Source: Barthelona sp. PCE (taxonomy: Eukaryota > Metamonada: BaSk clade). From it: 64,000 nt of DNA. The first letter of the stretch is position 1. Each line of letters begins with the position of its first letter. This document shows positions 37,132 to 46,860 of this stretch, piece after piece. The notes under the pieces are model-generated. The model ran no database searches, was not told where the DNA came from, and saw only the letters and a list, made by a program, of their open reading frames with translations. The DNA lies in NCBI GenBank assembly GCA_040285745.1, contig JAUFOR010000001.1:868001-932000 (forward strand), in the 5' to 3' direction. The position numbers and the translations under genes were made by a program.

Positions 37132-39252
37132 CTGTACCGGTACTTAATACCCCAGATTACGTCACAGCTCGAAGAAGCAAAGAACCCAGAAATCATACAC
37201 GCTAAGGGAACTTTAGATCCCATCTACGTTATTGGTGCAGCTCCTTCAGACATCAAGAACGCTTTCACGAACATAGACGAAACATTCGCAAACAAAGAGG
37301 ATTACTTTGAAGCAGAGCGCTCCAAATACCTTGATTATAATGATTTAAATGGAGGATTCCAAGTGGATGAGTCAACACCCAATGTCACTATAACCCTTTT
37401 CGCTCCTGAAGGCCATGAAACAGAAAGATCGCTCAACCTCCTCAACGGATTGTCAAAAGGTATATTCAAGTTGAAAGGTGCTCAATTATCGCCTGAGATG
37501 ACAACTCAGAACATGCCCATAGTTTCAGACTCCAAGAACGTTCTCTTAGTAGTGAGCAAAGTCTTTATGTTCTTCCTCATCATCCCCCTTGTGAACCCGA
37601 CGCAGCCAATCATCCAGACGCTCGTCAGGTATAAGGAGAAGGGAAAGCGCAAGCATCTTGCCATGATGGGTTTGGGTCGTTTGCCCTGGTGGGTTGGTAA
37701 TGTATGCGCCGACTTTATCATCTACCTGATGGTTGCCACTGTGTTCCTTGTCGCGCTTTTCTTTGCCGACTTAATCATTGTAACATTGGTTCCCTGGTAC
37801 GTGCATGTTTTTACGTTCTTAACGGTCTCTTTCTCGTATCTGACCGTTGCCTACATCATTTCCCTTATATTTAAGTCGGAGAAGGTCGCAGTCACAATCA
37901 GCGGTCTGTTTATGCAACTGTTGATATTCATTCCGTTGTTATGGGAACTATTCCTGAACTTCCAAGGAGAAAATGATTTGGAGTCATTCCATCTCGCAGC
38001 TGCTTTCTTCCCTGGATACAACTTCTTGCTTTTCTATAATACTGCCACTGATATTTTGCTTCGTGATGAGCAAGTGCAACTCTTCTTTGGTAACATTGTT
38101 CTCCGTAACTGCTCGATATCCCTTCTTCTCTGGAGCATTTTTGGCATTGTTCTGGTCTATATAATCGACAGGGTCTCGTTCAAGCTGGGCCGCGTTCTGA
38201 AATCAAACAGCGATAGTGCTTCCAAACGTATCTCTCCCTTCAGATCTCCTGACGTCGAGAGCGAGATTGCCCGTGTTAACGGATACCGCAACAAAGCGCT
38301 TCTCAAGATTCAAAACATCTCAAAGACGTTCCCTGTCAAAGGCGAAGAGGATGTACATGCTCTCACCAACGTAAACCTCCTTGCCGAGGATAACAACGTC
38401 ATCGGCCTTGTCGGACCGAACGGAAGCGGAAAAACGACACTCTTCAAGACAATTATCGGTGAGCATGTGCAGACAAATGGTAGCATTTCCATTAACGGTC
38501 TTGACACCAGAAGAGACGCTGAGGAAATCTGGAAGATTCTGTCGATTTGCCCACAGGAGGATATCGTTTTCGACCGTTTAACGTTCAGAGAGCACCTGCA
38601 GATAGTATGTCTCATACGAGACGGTGGTGAAGAAATGATGGATGAACTCATCAGATTGTTCAGCGTTGAAGAGTACATGGATAGGTGGGCTGAGCGCCTC
38701 AGTGGTGGTAACAAGCGTAAGCTCATGATCATGCAGGCATTGTCCGGCCCCAAGGAATCATCTCAGATCTTGTTGCTCGACGAACCCACCGGTGCTATTG
38801 ACGTCAGTGCCCGACGAAACATCCATCGCATCATCCATCAGTTCAAGGAAGATCGCCTCATCGTCGTAACATCGCACTCGATGGACGAAATTACACGTCT
38901 CTGCAACCGTGTCTGTATACTCAGTGTCGGACACCAAAGGGCTATCGGAACGCCCCTCTATCTCACTAAGCAGTACGGTAGTGGTTATGTCTTGCATGTT
39001 CGCAGCAACGGTGCTATGAACGTCAAGGCGATAATTGAGCAGCAGTTCCCCTTCATAAAGGAAGCCAACTACTCGGGTACTGTTTCAATTTGGAACTGTC
39101 CACCTGAAACTGATTTGGAAGAAATTTACCGCTATTTCCTTCCCAACAAGGAAAAGCTCGGTATCATTGATTGGTACATCAACCAGACGACCCTCGATAG
39201 TGTCCTTATGCGTTTCACTTCAGAGGCGATCCAAATGGGGCTCATGTCCTAA
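37132..39252 (+). pseudogene. ABCA-like transporter, main part (interrupted at codon 41)
   Basis: 706 codons, open from the element boundary to TAA, with no lesion. An extracellular-type stretch (37132-37530) is followed by about six membrane helices, then one nucleotide-binding domain: Walker A GPNGSGKTT, signature LSGGNKRK, Walker B ILLLDEPTGAIDV and the H-loop TSHSMDE. This is an ABCA-type half transporter, with the TM domain before the NBD, presumably for lipid or drug export. The signature reads LSGGN rather than LSGGQ, which is common in ABCA. With the first 41 codons it would total 747 residues. As it stands it lacks a start; the first in-frame alternative start lies well inside. It is intact enough that the insertion looks recent. 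Confidence 0.85.
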
Positions 39253-39284
39253 TGTTCATATTCATAATGTTTGTTAATAAAGTT

Positions 39285-39980
39285 TTACTCTTGTACTGGG
39301 ACTGGTTGCTCTGGGACGTTAAAGTTGGGGTTGAAGCTCTGTAACAACACACGCATCATGCCCCCAACCTGACGCAAAAGGCCTGGTCTCGGCCTCGGAA
39401 CCGGTGTGGCTTCGCTGGGGTCATCTGTTCCCTCCCCGCGCACTAAGGCTTGCTGTTCTTCTAGTATTGAATTTGCAACGCTCTCAGGGACAACAAACGT
39501 GCGACATTCACCCGTTCTCACCGCTCTTGTCATTTCAATCGCTGCTACAGTTGCCGCTGCGGAGGCTGTCGCGGGAACAAAGCTCGTTGGTCGTTCTACT
39601 ATCTCAGGTTCGACTGTCTCCGGCACAACTTCAGGCATTGTAGGCTGCTGTGCTGCATTCTTTGGGAATACATAAATTGTTATCAATGCATCTGGACTAT
39701 CGTCCTCCATCATGGTACCCACAACTGTGTCGATATCAACAACAGTGTTTTGATGCATTAAAACAACTTCACCCTCATAAAACCCATGTTCTGAATTCCT
39801 TAGTTCTGTAATAATCTCAGAAAATGTTCTTTCACGCGATATACGAACTGTAATTGGTTCCAAAATGCGAAAAACACGCAATTGAACTGTGATAAAATCT
39901 ATTTCATTGGCTTCCTCCAACAGCTCATTCTTTTCATTAGCTTCCTGGTCCATCCACTGTGTGTGTGCAGATGACGTCAT
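39285..39980 (-). CDS. Ubiquitin-like-domain protein
   Basis: 231 residues from the ATG at 39980 (MTSSAHTQ). Residues about 25-105 have a ubiquitin-like strand-helix pattern: ITVQLRVFR, PITVRIS, a FSEIITELRNSE helix, EGEVVLMHQNTVVD and DALITIYVFP. The remainder is Pro/Glu/Ala/Thr-rich, with RPRPGLLRQVGGMMRVLLQ, possibly an amphipathic helix near the C-terminus. The layout resembles shuttle or ER-associated UBL proteins, but I see no UBA domain. No family name is justified. It shares a short gap with the downstream end of the RPGRIP1-like gene. Confidence 0.55.
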   Translation of the reverse strand: MTSSAHTQWMDQEANEKNELLEEANEIDFITVQLRVFRILEPITVRISRERTFSEIITELRNSEHGFYEGEVVLMHQNTVVDIDTVVGTMMEDDSPDALITIYVFPKNAAQQPTMPEVVPETVEPEIVERPTSFVPATASAAATVAAIEMTRAVRTGECRTFVVPESVANSILEEQQALVRGEGTDDPSEATPVPRPRPGLLRQVGGMMRVLLQSFNPNFNVPEQPVPVQE

Positions 39981-40008
39981 ATAAAAAAGGGAAAAAACAA
40001 ACAACGTT

Positions 40009-42519
40009 TTACTGATCTAACACATTGGTCAAAAGATCATATGCCCTCAGACTCACTTGCGCCTTGGCACGAACGACGTTCTCCTCGTCTCTAAATTCAA
40101 TTTCCATTTGATCAATATCACCATTCTTATAAACACTCTTCAAATTGATATTTGCAACATAATTGACCTCTAAATCATCTGAAATCCAAAACTCTACATC
40201 AGACGGGATTCGTTTACGGTGGTTAGGCGCAATAAAATCAAGTCGACGTAGACGCTTTCCATATGTAGGTGTAAACTGCCATCTCTTAGCAATACCAATT
40301 TCAAACTCCTCTGTTTTCAGATCAAACGGCTTGCTTCTCAGGTCTGCAGTAAGATTTCCTAAGCATTTGACAACCAACTCTACATCCTCGCACATCGAGG
40401 CTTCATCAACCGCTTTCACTGAGAAAACCTGCACCTGCATGGTACCTATAACATCAGTCTCTTCCTGCTTTGTGTTCACTTCTCTTGGGGTAGGAGGTTT
40501 CGAGCTTGGCCTACTTTCCGTTTTCTCCTCCACTACCTCCTCCGTTTTCGGTATCTCATCCTTCGGCTCTGAAATAGTTTCTTTCTGTGTTTCTTTCTCT
40601 GTTATAATTTCCGGCTCCGGTTCTGGAGTCTTGACCTTAACCGGTTCTTCAACATTCTGTACAGGCTTATCTTCTACAACAACAACAGGTTCTTCCTCCT
40701 CCATAGGTTCTGTGTGCAAAGACTTTTCTTCTTCCCTGGCGGCAGGCCCATCTATTCTCTTCATCTGGGCTGCCCTCGTAGTAACGTGCTCCATAAGCGC
40801 CTCATTGTTCGAAATAAGCTCTCTTGTATTAATCAAAAAGTCTTCGCTGAGTTCTTCTAAAAATTTGCAGCAAAAACTGATGGAAATGCGAGCTTCACGG
40901 TATTCTACCCTTTTGCGAAGCATAGGCACCAATAACAAGTCCCTCAACAATAGTTTTTGTGTCTCAATAATTTCGTTGTTTTTTAGCAAAGAAACATAAA
41001 AGGGGAATCGCAACAATGCTATCAATTGGTTTGGGTATATGTCGAACAAGAAGTCAAACATGCTCTCGATCTTTATCGCCCGTGCAGAGTACGCAAACGA
41101 TGATGATGCGATAGCTCCATATCCGCAATGAGAAATTACCAACGTGAAAACACCTGATTCCGGCTGGTCAAAGACAACGCGCTCAATATCAACACCAAGC
41201 ACATTCTCATCTGCCTTGAGGAACGCGACTGACCCACTATTGTCCCCATCCTCGGTGACGTTCTGCGTGTTGGGCATCTTTGTAAGCTCCCGAGTTAGTA
41301 CATTCACCTTCTCTTCCGAGTCAATCAACGCGGTCTTAAGCCTCTCGCTAACAGACTTGAGACTCTTAACCATCTTCATCAGCCTGCCGTTCTCACTAAG
41401 CAAAACTCGATTCTCCTTCAAGACACTATCATAACTCTCGCCATCATCCAGGCGCACTACATACCCGCTGCTGCACAGTATCTCCGTGGCGCGCTTGAGG
41501 GACATCTCCGACTGGGCGTCCATTGTGCCGTTGTTTGTCGACGTCATCTTTAGCAACTTTCTCAGCTGCTCCAGTTCTTGGTTCAGATGCGACTCATCAT
41601 AGTTTGTGTTCCTGGCCTTCTCGAGGTCTGCCTCCGCCTGCCTCATACGCTCTTCAAATGCACCCTTCTGGCTTTCAGACTGCAGCAACAAATTTCTTGA
41701 CTTCTTCAGCTGTGTTTGTAAATCCACAATCTGAGCCTTGTGACTCGCCTCAACCGCAGACGTCTGCGATCGAACCGTGGAAACAACAGCCTCAAGATCC
41801 GAGTACTTATTTGCAATTCGCTCCTTGTCTTCCTCAGCCACAGTCTTCTGGTGATACATGTTCTCGAGATCCAGCTTCAGCTCCTCTATCTTCGACTCCA
41901 GCAGGAATGCCTTGTCGCTCCTCTGCTGCATAGCCTCACATTCGTCCCTTAGAGAACGGTACTTCTCCTTCAACGATTCAAAAGCATCCACGAGACTTGA
42001 CTTATCTGTTTCTACGTTACTGTACTTCATGCGCAGCAAGTTTCTCTCCTCCACTGCCTGGTTTAGATCGGCTTTAAGAATCGCAATCTCCTCCATCGCA
42101 CTCCCTGCTGTGAACTCCACATCTTTCAGTTTGGTACTCAATCGATCTCTACCCACGTTCTTTTCCCGAAGAGATGCATTATCCTGCAACAAATCTGTGA
42201 TTTTATGATCTGCTGTAAGTAGTTTCTCTCGTAAAAGTGTTATGATGAGCTTCAATTTTCTGTTTTGTTCTTGGACAATAGGATTATCTGATGGTTCGAC
42301 AGGTGCGTGCTCCTTTTGTGGGTGCTCCCTCCTCTTCCTTCTTGTTCTTGGTTCTGATCTTGCCCTTTTGCGCTTCCTTTGCAAATTTGTATCAACCACC
42401 GGTTTCACATGCTCAAAATTGTGCTTGCGCCGATTACTCGGAAGTGACGAGTAGTTGTAGTTGAAAATTTTCAAAAAAAATAAAGAAAGAAATGGGTTAA
42501 ATATTGCGCAACAACACAA
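40009..42519 (-). CDS. RPGRIP1-like coiled-coil/C2 protein (tentative)
   Basis: Open frame of 836 codons, but no ATG before about residue 142; the listed start is TTG. Residues about 70-380 are coiled coil, followed by a C2-like domain (about 440-560: DIERVVFDQPESGVFTLVISHCGYG). An acidic/Pro-rich linker (EPEPEIITEKE) follows, then a second C2-like domain at about 700-830. Coiled coil plus two C2 domains is the layout of RPGRIP1/RPGRIP1L, transition-zone scaffolds that work with CC2D2A, also encoded here. A spliced first exon at 42545-42591 with an intron at 42437-42544 could supply the ATG; that is inference. The first ~30 codons of the frame read like AT-rich noncoding DNA. Confidence 0.5.
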   Translation of the reverse strand: MCCCAIFNPFLSLFFLKIFNYNYSSLPSNRRKHNFEHVKPVVDTNLQRKRKRARSEPRTRRKRREHPQKEHAPVEPSDNPIVQEQNRKLKLIITLLREKLLTADHKITDLLQDNASLREKNVGRDRLSTKLKDVEFTAGSAMEEIAILKADLNQAVEERNLLRMKYSNVETDKSSLVDAFESLKEKYRSLRDECEAMQQRSDKAFLLESKIEELKLDLENMYHQKTVAEEDKERIANKYSDLEAVVSTVRSQTSAVEASHKAQIVDLQTQLKKSRNLLLQSESQKGAFEERMRQAEADLEKARNTNYDESHLNQELEQLRKLLKMTSTNNGTMDAQSEMSLKRATEILCSSGYVVRLDDGESYDSVLKENRVLLSENGRLMKMVKSLKSVSERLKTALIDSEEKVNVLTRELTKMPNTQNVTEDGDNSGSVAFLKADENVLGVDIERVVFDQPESGVFTLVISHCGYGAIASSSFAYSARAIKIESMFDFLFDIYPNQLIALLRFPFYVSLLKNNEIIETQKLLLRDLLLVPMLRKRVEYREARISISFCCKFLEELSEDFLINTRELISNNEALMEHVTTRAAQMKRIDGPAAREEEKSLHTEPMEEEEPVVVVEDKPVQNVEEPVKVKTPEPEPEIITEKETQKETISEPKDEIPKTEEVVEEKTESRPSSKPPTPREVNTKQEETDVIGTMQVQVFSVKAVDEASMCEDVELVVKCLGNLTADLRSKPFDLKTEEFEIGIAKRWQFTPTYGKRLRRLDFIAPNHRKRIPSDVEFWISDDLEVNYVANINLKSVYKNGDIDQMEIEFRDEENVVRAKAQVSLRAYDLLTNVLDQ

Positions 42520-42634
42520 AATTCATTTACTCCTTATAATATACCTTGAAGACCTCCAAGCTGTCTCTTTGGGGAGAATTATCCAGCTCATGTGTACAAA
42601 AACTCGTTATACGTTTTTCTTTCCTTCTCACATC

Positions 42635-44956
42635 ATGAAAGACAGTGTGCTAAAACTTACGTACACACGTGAATTCGGGACGGATCCAATCCTCGGAATT
42701 GCACAGAGCTCACACGATTTTCTCTTACTAGCAAGTGATTCGGGCAGTTTGCACCATATAAACAAAAGCGGTAAAGAAGACGCACCATTTGGAACGTTCG
42801 AGGACACACACTTCTCATGCATTGACACATTCTTGAATCCCAAAGCGGACGATTTAGTTGTAGGTGGAACCTCGAATGGTTGCCTTATTTTTACATCAAT
42901 TCAATCGCAACCATCCTTTAAAATCGTCGACAACGCCCATACAGGCTGCGTTCTGAGTGTATGTATTAGTGTTGATGGTTCTTCCGTAGTTTCAACTGGC
43001 GAAGATGGTCTTGTCAATGTATGGTCCAAGAACGGTGTTCTGAGATCCACACTGTACACGTCCACAGACCCTGTGCTTCAGTGCGAGTGGATCAATGAAG
43101 CAACGCTGTTGTGCTTATGCTCATCAGACCTTTTTGTCATCATACCTGTACAACCCACTCACGCAGCAATGGAATGGAAGGCACCTATCAGCAACGTGAC
43201 TTGCTTCGCTCACTGTCCCAATAGCGTTTTTTGCGTTATGGGGAACCAGGCAGGGCAAATCGCCGTCTCCGACCTCGACGGCGGCTTGCAGAGAAGCATA
43301 GAAATCGTGGCCAACAACGAGATCACGTCGATTGCCATCTCCAACGACGAGACGCCTCTCATTGTTGCAGGTTTTCATGGAGGTTTCGCCCTGTGCTCTG
43401 TTCTCGGAGAAGTGCAGTCTCTGATCATGGACTGGAAGCTTGAGACCGTTACATCGGTGTGCTTCTCTCCCAGTGGTCACCGTGTGTCGATAGCGACATG
43501 CTGTGGCATTATCAAGTCATTCTTTATCTCAAAGGAGTACAGTGCAGGTGGTCAGTGTTTCCACAGGAATGAGATGTGCTATGAGTACTATATGCACAGT
43601 AAGCCGGACAACAGGGTCAGTTTGTTGATTAACGAGCCTGTGGAGCTCATTGCTGCCCAGAAGAAGCACGCGCTTATCTCAGCCAAAAATTCTCTGTTTC
43701 TATTTGATCTGGACAACACAGAGACCCCACTTCATCACACTTTCTCGCCAAAGGTGCACGTCATGCACATCAAAGCCTCGAAATCTCTGTTCTTGGTAAT
43801 TTCCTCAGACTTCTCGATAGATGTCTTCAACCAAAATCTCAAAGAAGTCTCCTCTCTGCGGCTGAATAAGCTGCCAGATGCGAATCTTGTGGATATCAGC
43901 GATAAACACATCTGCTTTGTCAACCCAGCACAGCCTAGCGTTGCACACTTTGTATCCACTGAGAATGGTAAACCGTCAGCGCACTCTGTAACATGTATCG
44001 GTATCATCCGCAAGGTGAGCATCGCACCCGACGACTCACAGCTGTTCATCATTGATAAGAATAATGATCTACACATTGCCCCAATCACCGCTTTGACGAA
44101 TCCAGAACCTGAGCACAGTATTTTCAAACTACAGACAATGGTCTCTTCCGCCAAGTGGCACAGCTCTGCGCCGATCCTGGCGGTTCTGCACCACGGGGAA
44201 ATCAATGTATTCCTTGATCCCATGTGCATCACACTTGAGCAGACGCTGCTCGAAAAAACAATCGACACAATTAGTCTACCCGAAGGCATGAGCACCGCCG
44301 TCCTCCTGTCATTCAGCAACGGGTACCTTTCACTGACTTCCTCCACAATTGGAACACGCAAGACAACACCACCCGGCGTCCAGTTCTTGCTTCCGTATCC
44401 ATCGTTTGGTGCACTCTTGTACCGTCTGCTAGCTAGGAACAATTCACAACAGGCGCTTCGTCTGTGTCAGTACGTGTCGCAGGAACCGCTGTGGACAATT
44501 CTTGCCAGATGGTCCTTGATCAACTACCACGCAGACATGGCTGAACGATGCTTTGCCGAGTTGAAGATGATTCCGTATGTACTGTATCTTCGCACAGTGC
44601 AGACATACGAGACCGAGATCGCACAGAAGGCAGAGATCTTGTTGTTGTTGAGTAAGGTGGATGATGCTGTTACTCTGTTGTTGAGTTACGGACTCATTTA
44701 TAGGGCGATTGAGATGAGGTGGAAGACAGGTGACTGGATGGGAGCATTGGAGCTTGCCGCACACCAGAGGAAGCACGTAGACACTGTGGTTTACAAGCGT
44801 CAGTTGTATCTTCAGCAATTGCAAACAACTGAGACAAATGAAAAGTTTATGAAATTAAATGAGCGATTACAAGTGAATCCAGAAGAGATAGAAGCAAGGA
44901 TTGAGGAGGAGCTGAGTAATGAGAAGGCTTTAACGGAGAGTTCTCTTGCATTGTAA
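42635..44956 (+). CDS. IFT80: Intraflagellar transport protein IFT80
   Basis: 773 residues from the ATG at 42635. Two WD40 propellers fill about 1-560, then TPR-like helices. It follows IFT80 throughout: TGEDGLVNVWSKNGVLRSTL, a DDSQLFIIDKNNDLHI strand, and the C-terminal LRLCQYVSQEPLWTILARWSLI, GLIYRAIEM and WMGALELAAHQRKHVDTVVYKRQLYLQ segments. IFT80 is a peripheral IFT-B subunit, needed for anterograde ciliary transport. The ORF extends upstream to 42461, but that part overlaps the divergent gene's region and lacks similarity. Confidence 0.92.
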   Translation: MKDSVLKLTYTREFGTDPILGIAQSSHDFLLLASDSGSLHHINKSGKEDAPFGTFEDTHFSCIDTFLNPKADDLVVGGTSNGCLIFTSIQSQPSFKIVDNAHTGCVLSVCISVDGSSVVSTGEDGLVNVWSKNGVLRSTLYTSTDPVLQCEWINEATLLCLCSSDLFVIIPVQPTHAAMEWKAPISNVTCFAHCPNSVFCVMGNQAGQIAVSDLDGGLQRSIEIVANNEITSIAISNDETPLIVAGFHGGFALCSVLGEVQSLIMDWKLETVTSVCFSPSGHRVSIATCCGIIKSFFISKEYSAGGQCFHRNEMCYEYYMHSKPDNRVSLLINEPVELIAAQKKHALISAKNSLFLFDLDNTETPLHHTFSPKVHVMHIKASKSLFLVISSDFSIDVFNQNLKEVSSLRLNKLPDANLVDISDKHICFVNPAQPSVAHFVSTENGKPSAHSVTCIGIIRKVSIAPDDSQLFIIDKNNDLHIAPITALTNPEPEHSIFKLQTMVSSAKWHSSAPILAVLHHGEINVFLDPMCITLEQTLLEKTIDTISLPEGMSTAVLLSFSNGYLSLTSSTIGTRKTTPPGVQFLLPYPSFGALLYRLLARNNSQQALRLCQYVSQEPLWTILARWSLINYHADMAERCFAELKMIPYVLYLRTVQTYETEIAQKAEILLLLSKVDDAVTLLLSYGLIYRAIEMRWKTGDWMGALELAAHQRKHVDTVVYKRQLYLQQLQTTETNEKFMKLNERLQVNPEEIEARIEEELSNEKALTESSLAL

Positions 44957-45009
44957 AAAAATCGATTTTTTGTTTTGTTTTTGTTTTTATACCCTTCTTT
45001 TTGGGCATT

Positions 45010-45459
45010 ATGGTCAAACCCAGAACCACACGCTTTTATTTGAACGCAACAGCGTGGATAATATGCATTGACATAGTTTTGAGTTTTTTTACGCTAAATC
45101 TGGACATTTCTATCCCTCTTGTTATCGTTTTCTCGTGTGTACATGTGCTAATGATGGCGTTAACCCTTCTTTTTGTATACTTATATATTTCTACAACAAG
45201 AGCTAGTTCACGCGGAAATGTAGGTTTAATCACAAAGGTATCATTCCCTGTTCTGTGGACGATGGGGTGGAAGCTTTTCTTTCTGATCATCTATGTTATC
45301 CTCCGTGTAACCCGCAAATTAGTTGATGATGTAATTTTCAAGTGGTCACAGTTCGGTTTATTTATTGGATTTGGTCTTAACATGGGTGCGGTTGGTCTAT
45401 ACTACAAGAACCTCCTGTTCCCAGAGCTTCACGCTAACGGTCCACATCTGACTATTTAA
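45010..45459 (+). CDS. Four-helix membrane protein, TMEM138-like (tentative)
   Basis: 149 residues from the ATG at 45010 with four hydrophobic helices and a short polar tail. The last helix reads FGLNMGAVGLYYKNLLFPELHA. Size, helix number and the (V/A)xLYxYxYK-like end are compatible with TMEM138, a small ciliary transition-zone membrane protein, but similarity is weak. It follows IFT80 on the same strand, 53 bases after its stop, and sits among other ciliary genes; that context makes the idea attractive but does not prove it. It is convergent with TAF9, with 5 bases between stops. Confidence 0.45.
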   Translation: MVKPRTTRFYLNATAWIICIDIVLSFFTLNLDISIPLVIVFSCVHVLMMALTLLFVYLYISTTRASSRGNVGLITKVSFPVLWTMGWKLFFLIIYVILRVTRKLVDDVIFKWSQFGLFIGFGLNMGAVGLYYKNLLFPELHANGPHLTI

Positions 45460-45464
45460 CACCA

Positions 45465-46031
45465 TCAACGGAGTCCAAATGATGGAAGTCCGTGAACATT
45501 TGTGCTTGTCATGGACTGCTGCTGCAGTTGAGGAAGTCCCTGCTGCATTTGGGGAACGGGCATAGATTCCGTTTGTTCCTGAATAATATCTTCTTCTTTT
45601 GTGCTTGTAGCTACAGAGGTGGATATCTCGAAATCGTTAAAGGTGAGCAAGTGACGACCAACTGGAAGCTGCTGTTCAGCTAATTGCAATTTTGCATCGC
45701 CAAATTTGTTTGTAAGATCTGGAATGGCTTGTTGCTGCACAGCTTGCGAGAATAAATTAACCCTCCTGTTACGGAAACGTTGTAAAAGTGCTCCAACAAT
45801 TTGGATATCACTGGTTCCCAATTGAATTGCATTGGCTTGCTTTAATGTGTGCCTTCTAAATGTGTGGAAGTTCCAAGAAACCTCCAGAATCTTGTTGAGG
45901 TAAGCATATCGTGCCTCAACAAGCATTGGAATGACATTTGGATGAACTCTTTTCACACCTGCATCTGCCAGCAATTTCTTCACAAGTTCGAACTCCGCCG
46001 GGAGCTTTGTCTCGCCCTCTACTGCTTCCAT
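45465..46031 (-). CDS. TAF9: TFIID/SAGA subunit TAF9-like
   Basis: 188 residues. The N-terminal 110 residues are a histone fold like TAF9: EFELVKKLLADAGVKRVHPNVIPMLVEARYAYLNKIL, followed by the DIQIV helix. The conserved C-terminal extension of the family, LPPDRYCLTAPNY in animals, appears as LPVGRHLLTFNDFEI. TAF9 pairs with TAF6 in TFIID and SAGA. The Gln-rich tail is typical of transcription subunits. It is divergent from eIF2 beta with 71 bases between starts. Confidence 0.78.
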   Translation of the reverse strand: MEAVEGETKLPAEFELVKKLLADAGVKRVHPNVIPMLVEARYAYLNKILEVSWNFHTFRRHTLKQANAIQLGTSDIQIVGALLQRFRNRRVNLFSQAVQQQAIPDLTNKFGDAKLQLAEQQLPVGRHLLTFNDFEISTSVATSTKEEDIIQEQTESMPVPQMQQGLPQLQQQSMTSTNVHGLPSFGLR

Positions 46032-46102
46032 ATATCGAAAAGGGTTGAATAGTATTCACAAACCAACTTTCCACCTTATTCTCTTTTACAAAGTATATCA
46101 GG

Positions 46103-46822
46103 ATGTCGAACGTTGAAAACGAGCCAATTCCAGAGGTTACAATGCCTAAAAAAACACGCAAGCGTCGCAAGCGCAGAAAAACAACTACAGATGGTACTGA
46201 AAGCGAAAGCGCTAAATCAGAAGTTGAATCCACCACAGAATCGGGCATTGAGGATCTCTCTGATTTCTCTTTGGATCTATCGAACATTAATGTTCGTCGT
46301 AGAAAAACTGATCGTCGTAAGCGCACTACAAAGAAGTCTGATAAGGCTGAGGTCGAAGCAAACAACGCCAAAATCAGGATGGCTTTAGAGGAAGAATACA
46401 ACGATTATCATGCCAGGATTTACGAGTTATTGGAGAAACAGCATCCACACAAGACTGGAGATGTGGACAAGATCAGTGTCCCTCTACCCCGTGTTAAGGC
46501 TGTCTCCAAGAAGACATATGTTGAGAACTTTGCCAGAATTTGCTCAGCTCTCAACAGACCTCAGACTCACCTTCAAGCATATTTTGAGACCGAATTCTCC
46601 ACAACTTCATCTATTGACTCAGAGGGTAGATTGATTCTTAGAGCAAAGAAGATTCACAACCGTTTCCAGAAGGTTCTCACAGCCTATGTCCTCAATTTTG
46701 TGCAATGTCCAAACTGTTCAGCTGCAAACACAGATTTTGAGAACGATCCTAAACGACGTCTCATGATGATCTCCTGTAACAACTGCGGTGCTAAGCATTC
46801 CGTAAATATGACAACAAAGTAA
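46103..46822 (+). CDS. EIF2S2: Translation initiation factor eIF2 beta
   Basis: 239 residues. A basic N-terminus has Lys/Arg blocks (KKTRKRRKRRK and RRRKTDRRKR) like the polylysine blocks that contact eIF5 and eIF2B. The central domain carries VENFARICSALNRPQTHLQAYFETEFSTTSSIDSEGRLILR. The zinc ribbon reads VQCPNCSAANTDFEND...ISCNNCGAKHSV, with four cysteines in two CxxC pairs. The protein brings initiator tRNA to the 40S subunit as part of eIF2. It is a little shorter than animal eIF2 beta, mainly in the N-terminal arm. Confidence 0.94.
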   Translation: MSNVENEPIPEVTMPKKTRKRRKRRKTTTDGTESESAKSEVESTTESGIEDLSDFSLDLSNINVRRRKTDRRKRTTKKSDKAEVEANNAKIRMALEEEYNDYHARIYELLEKQHPHKTGDVDKISVPLPRVKAVSKKTYVENFARICSALNRPQTHLQAYFETEFSTTSSIDSEGRLILRAKKIHNRFQKVLTAYVLNFVQCPNCSAANTDFENDPKRRLMMISCNNCGAKHSVNMTTK

Positions 46823-46860
46823 AACAAGTAAAAAAAACTTCTTTTCGTTTACATAATCTA

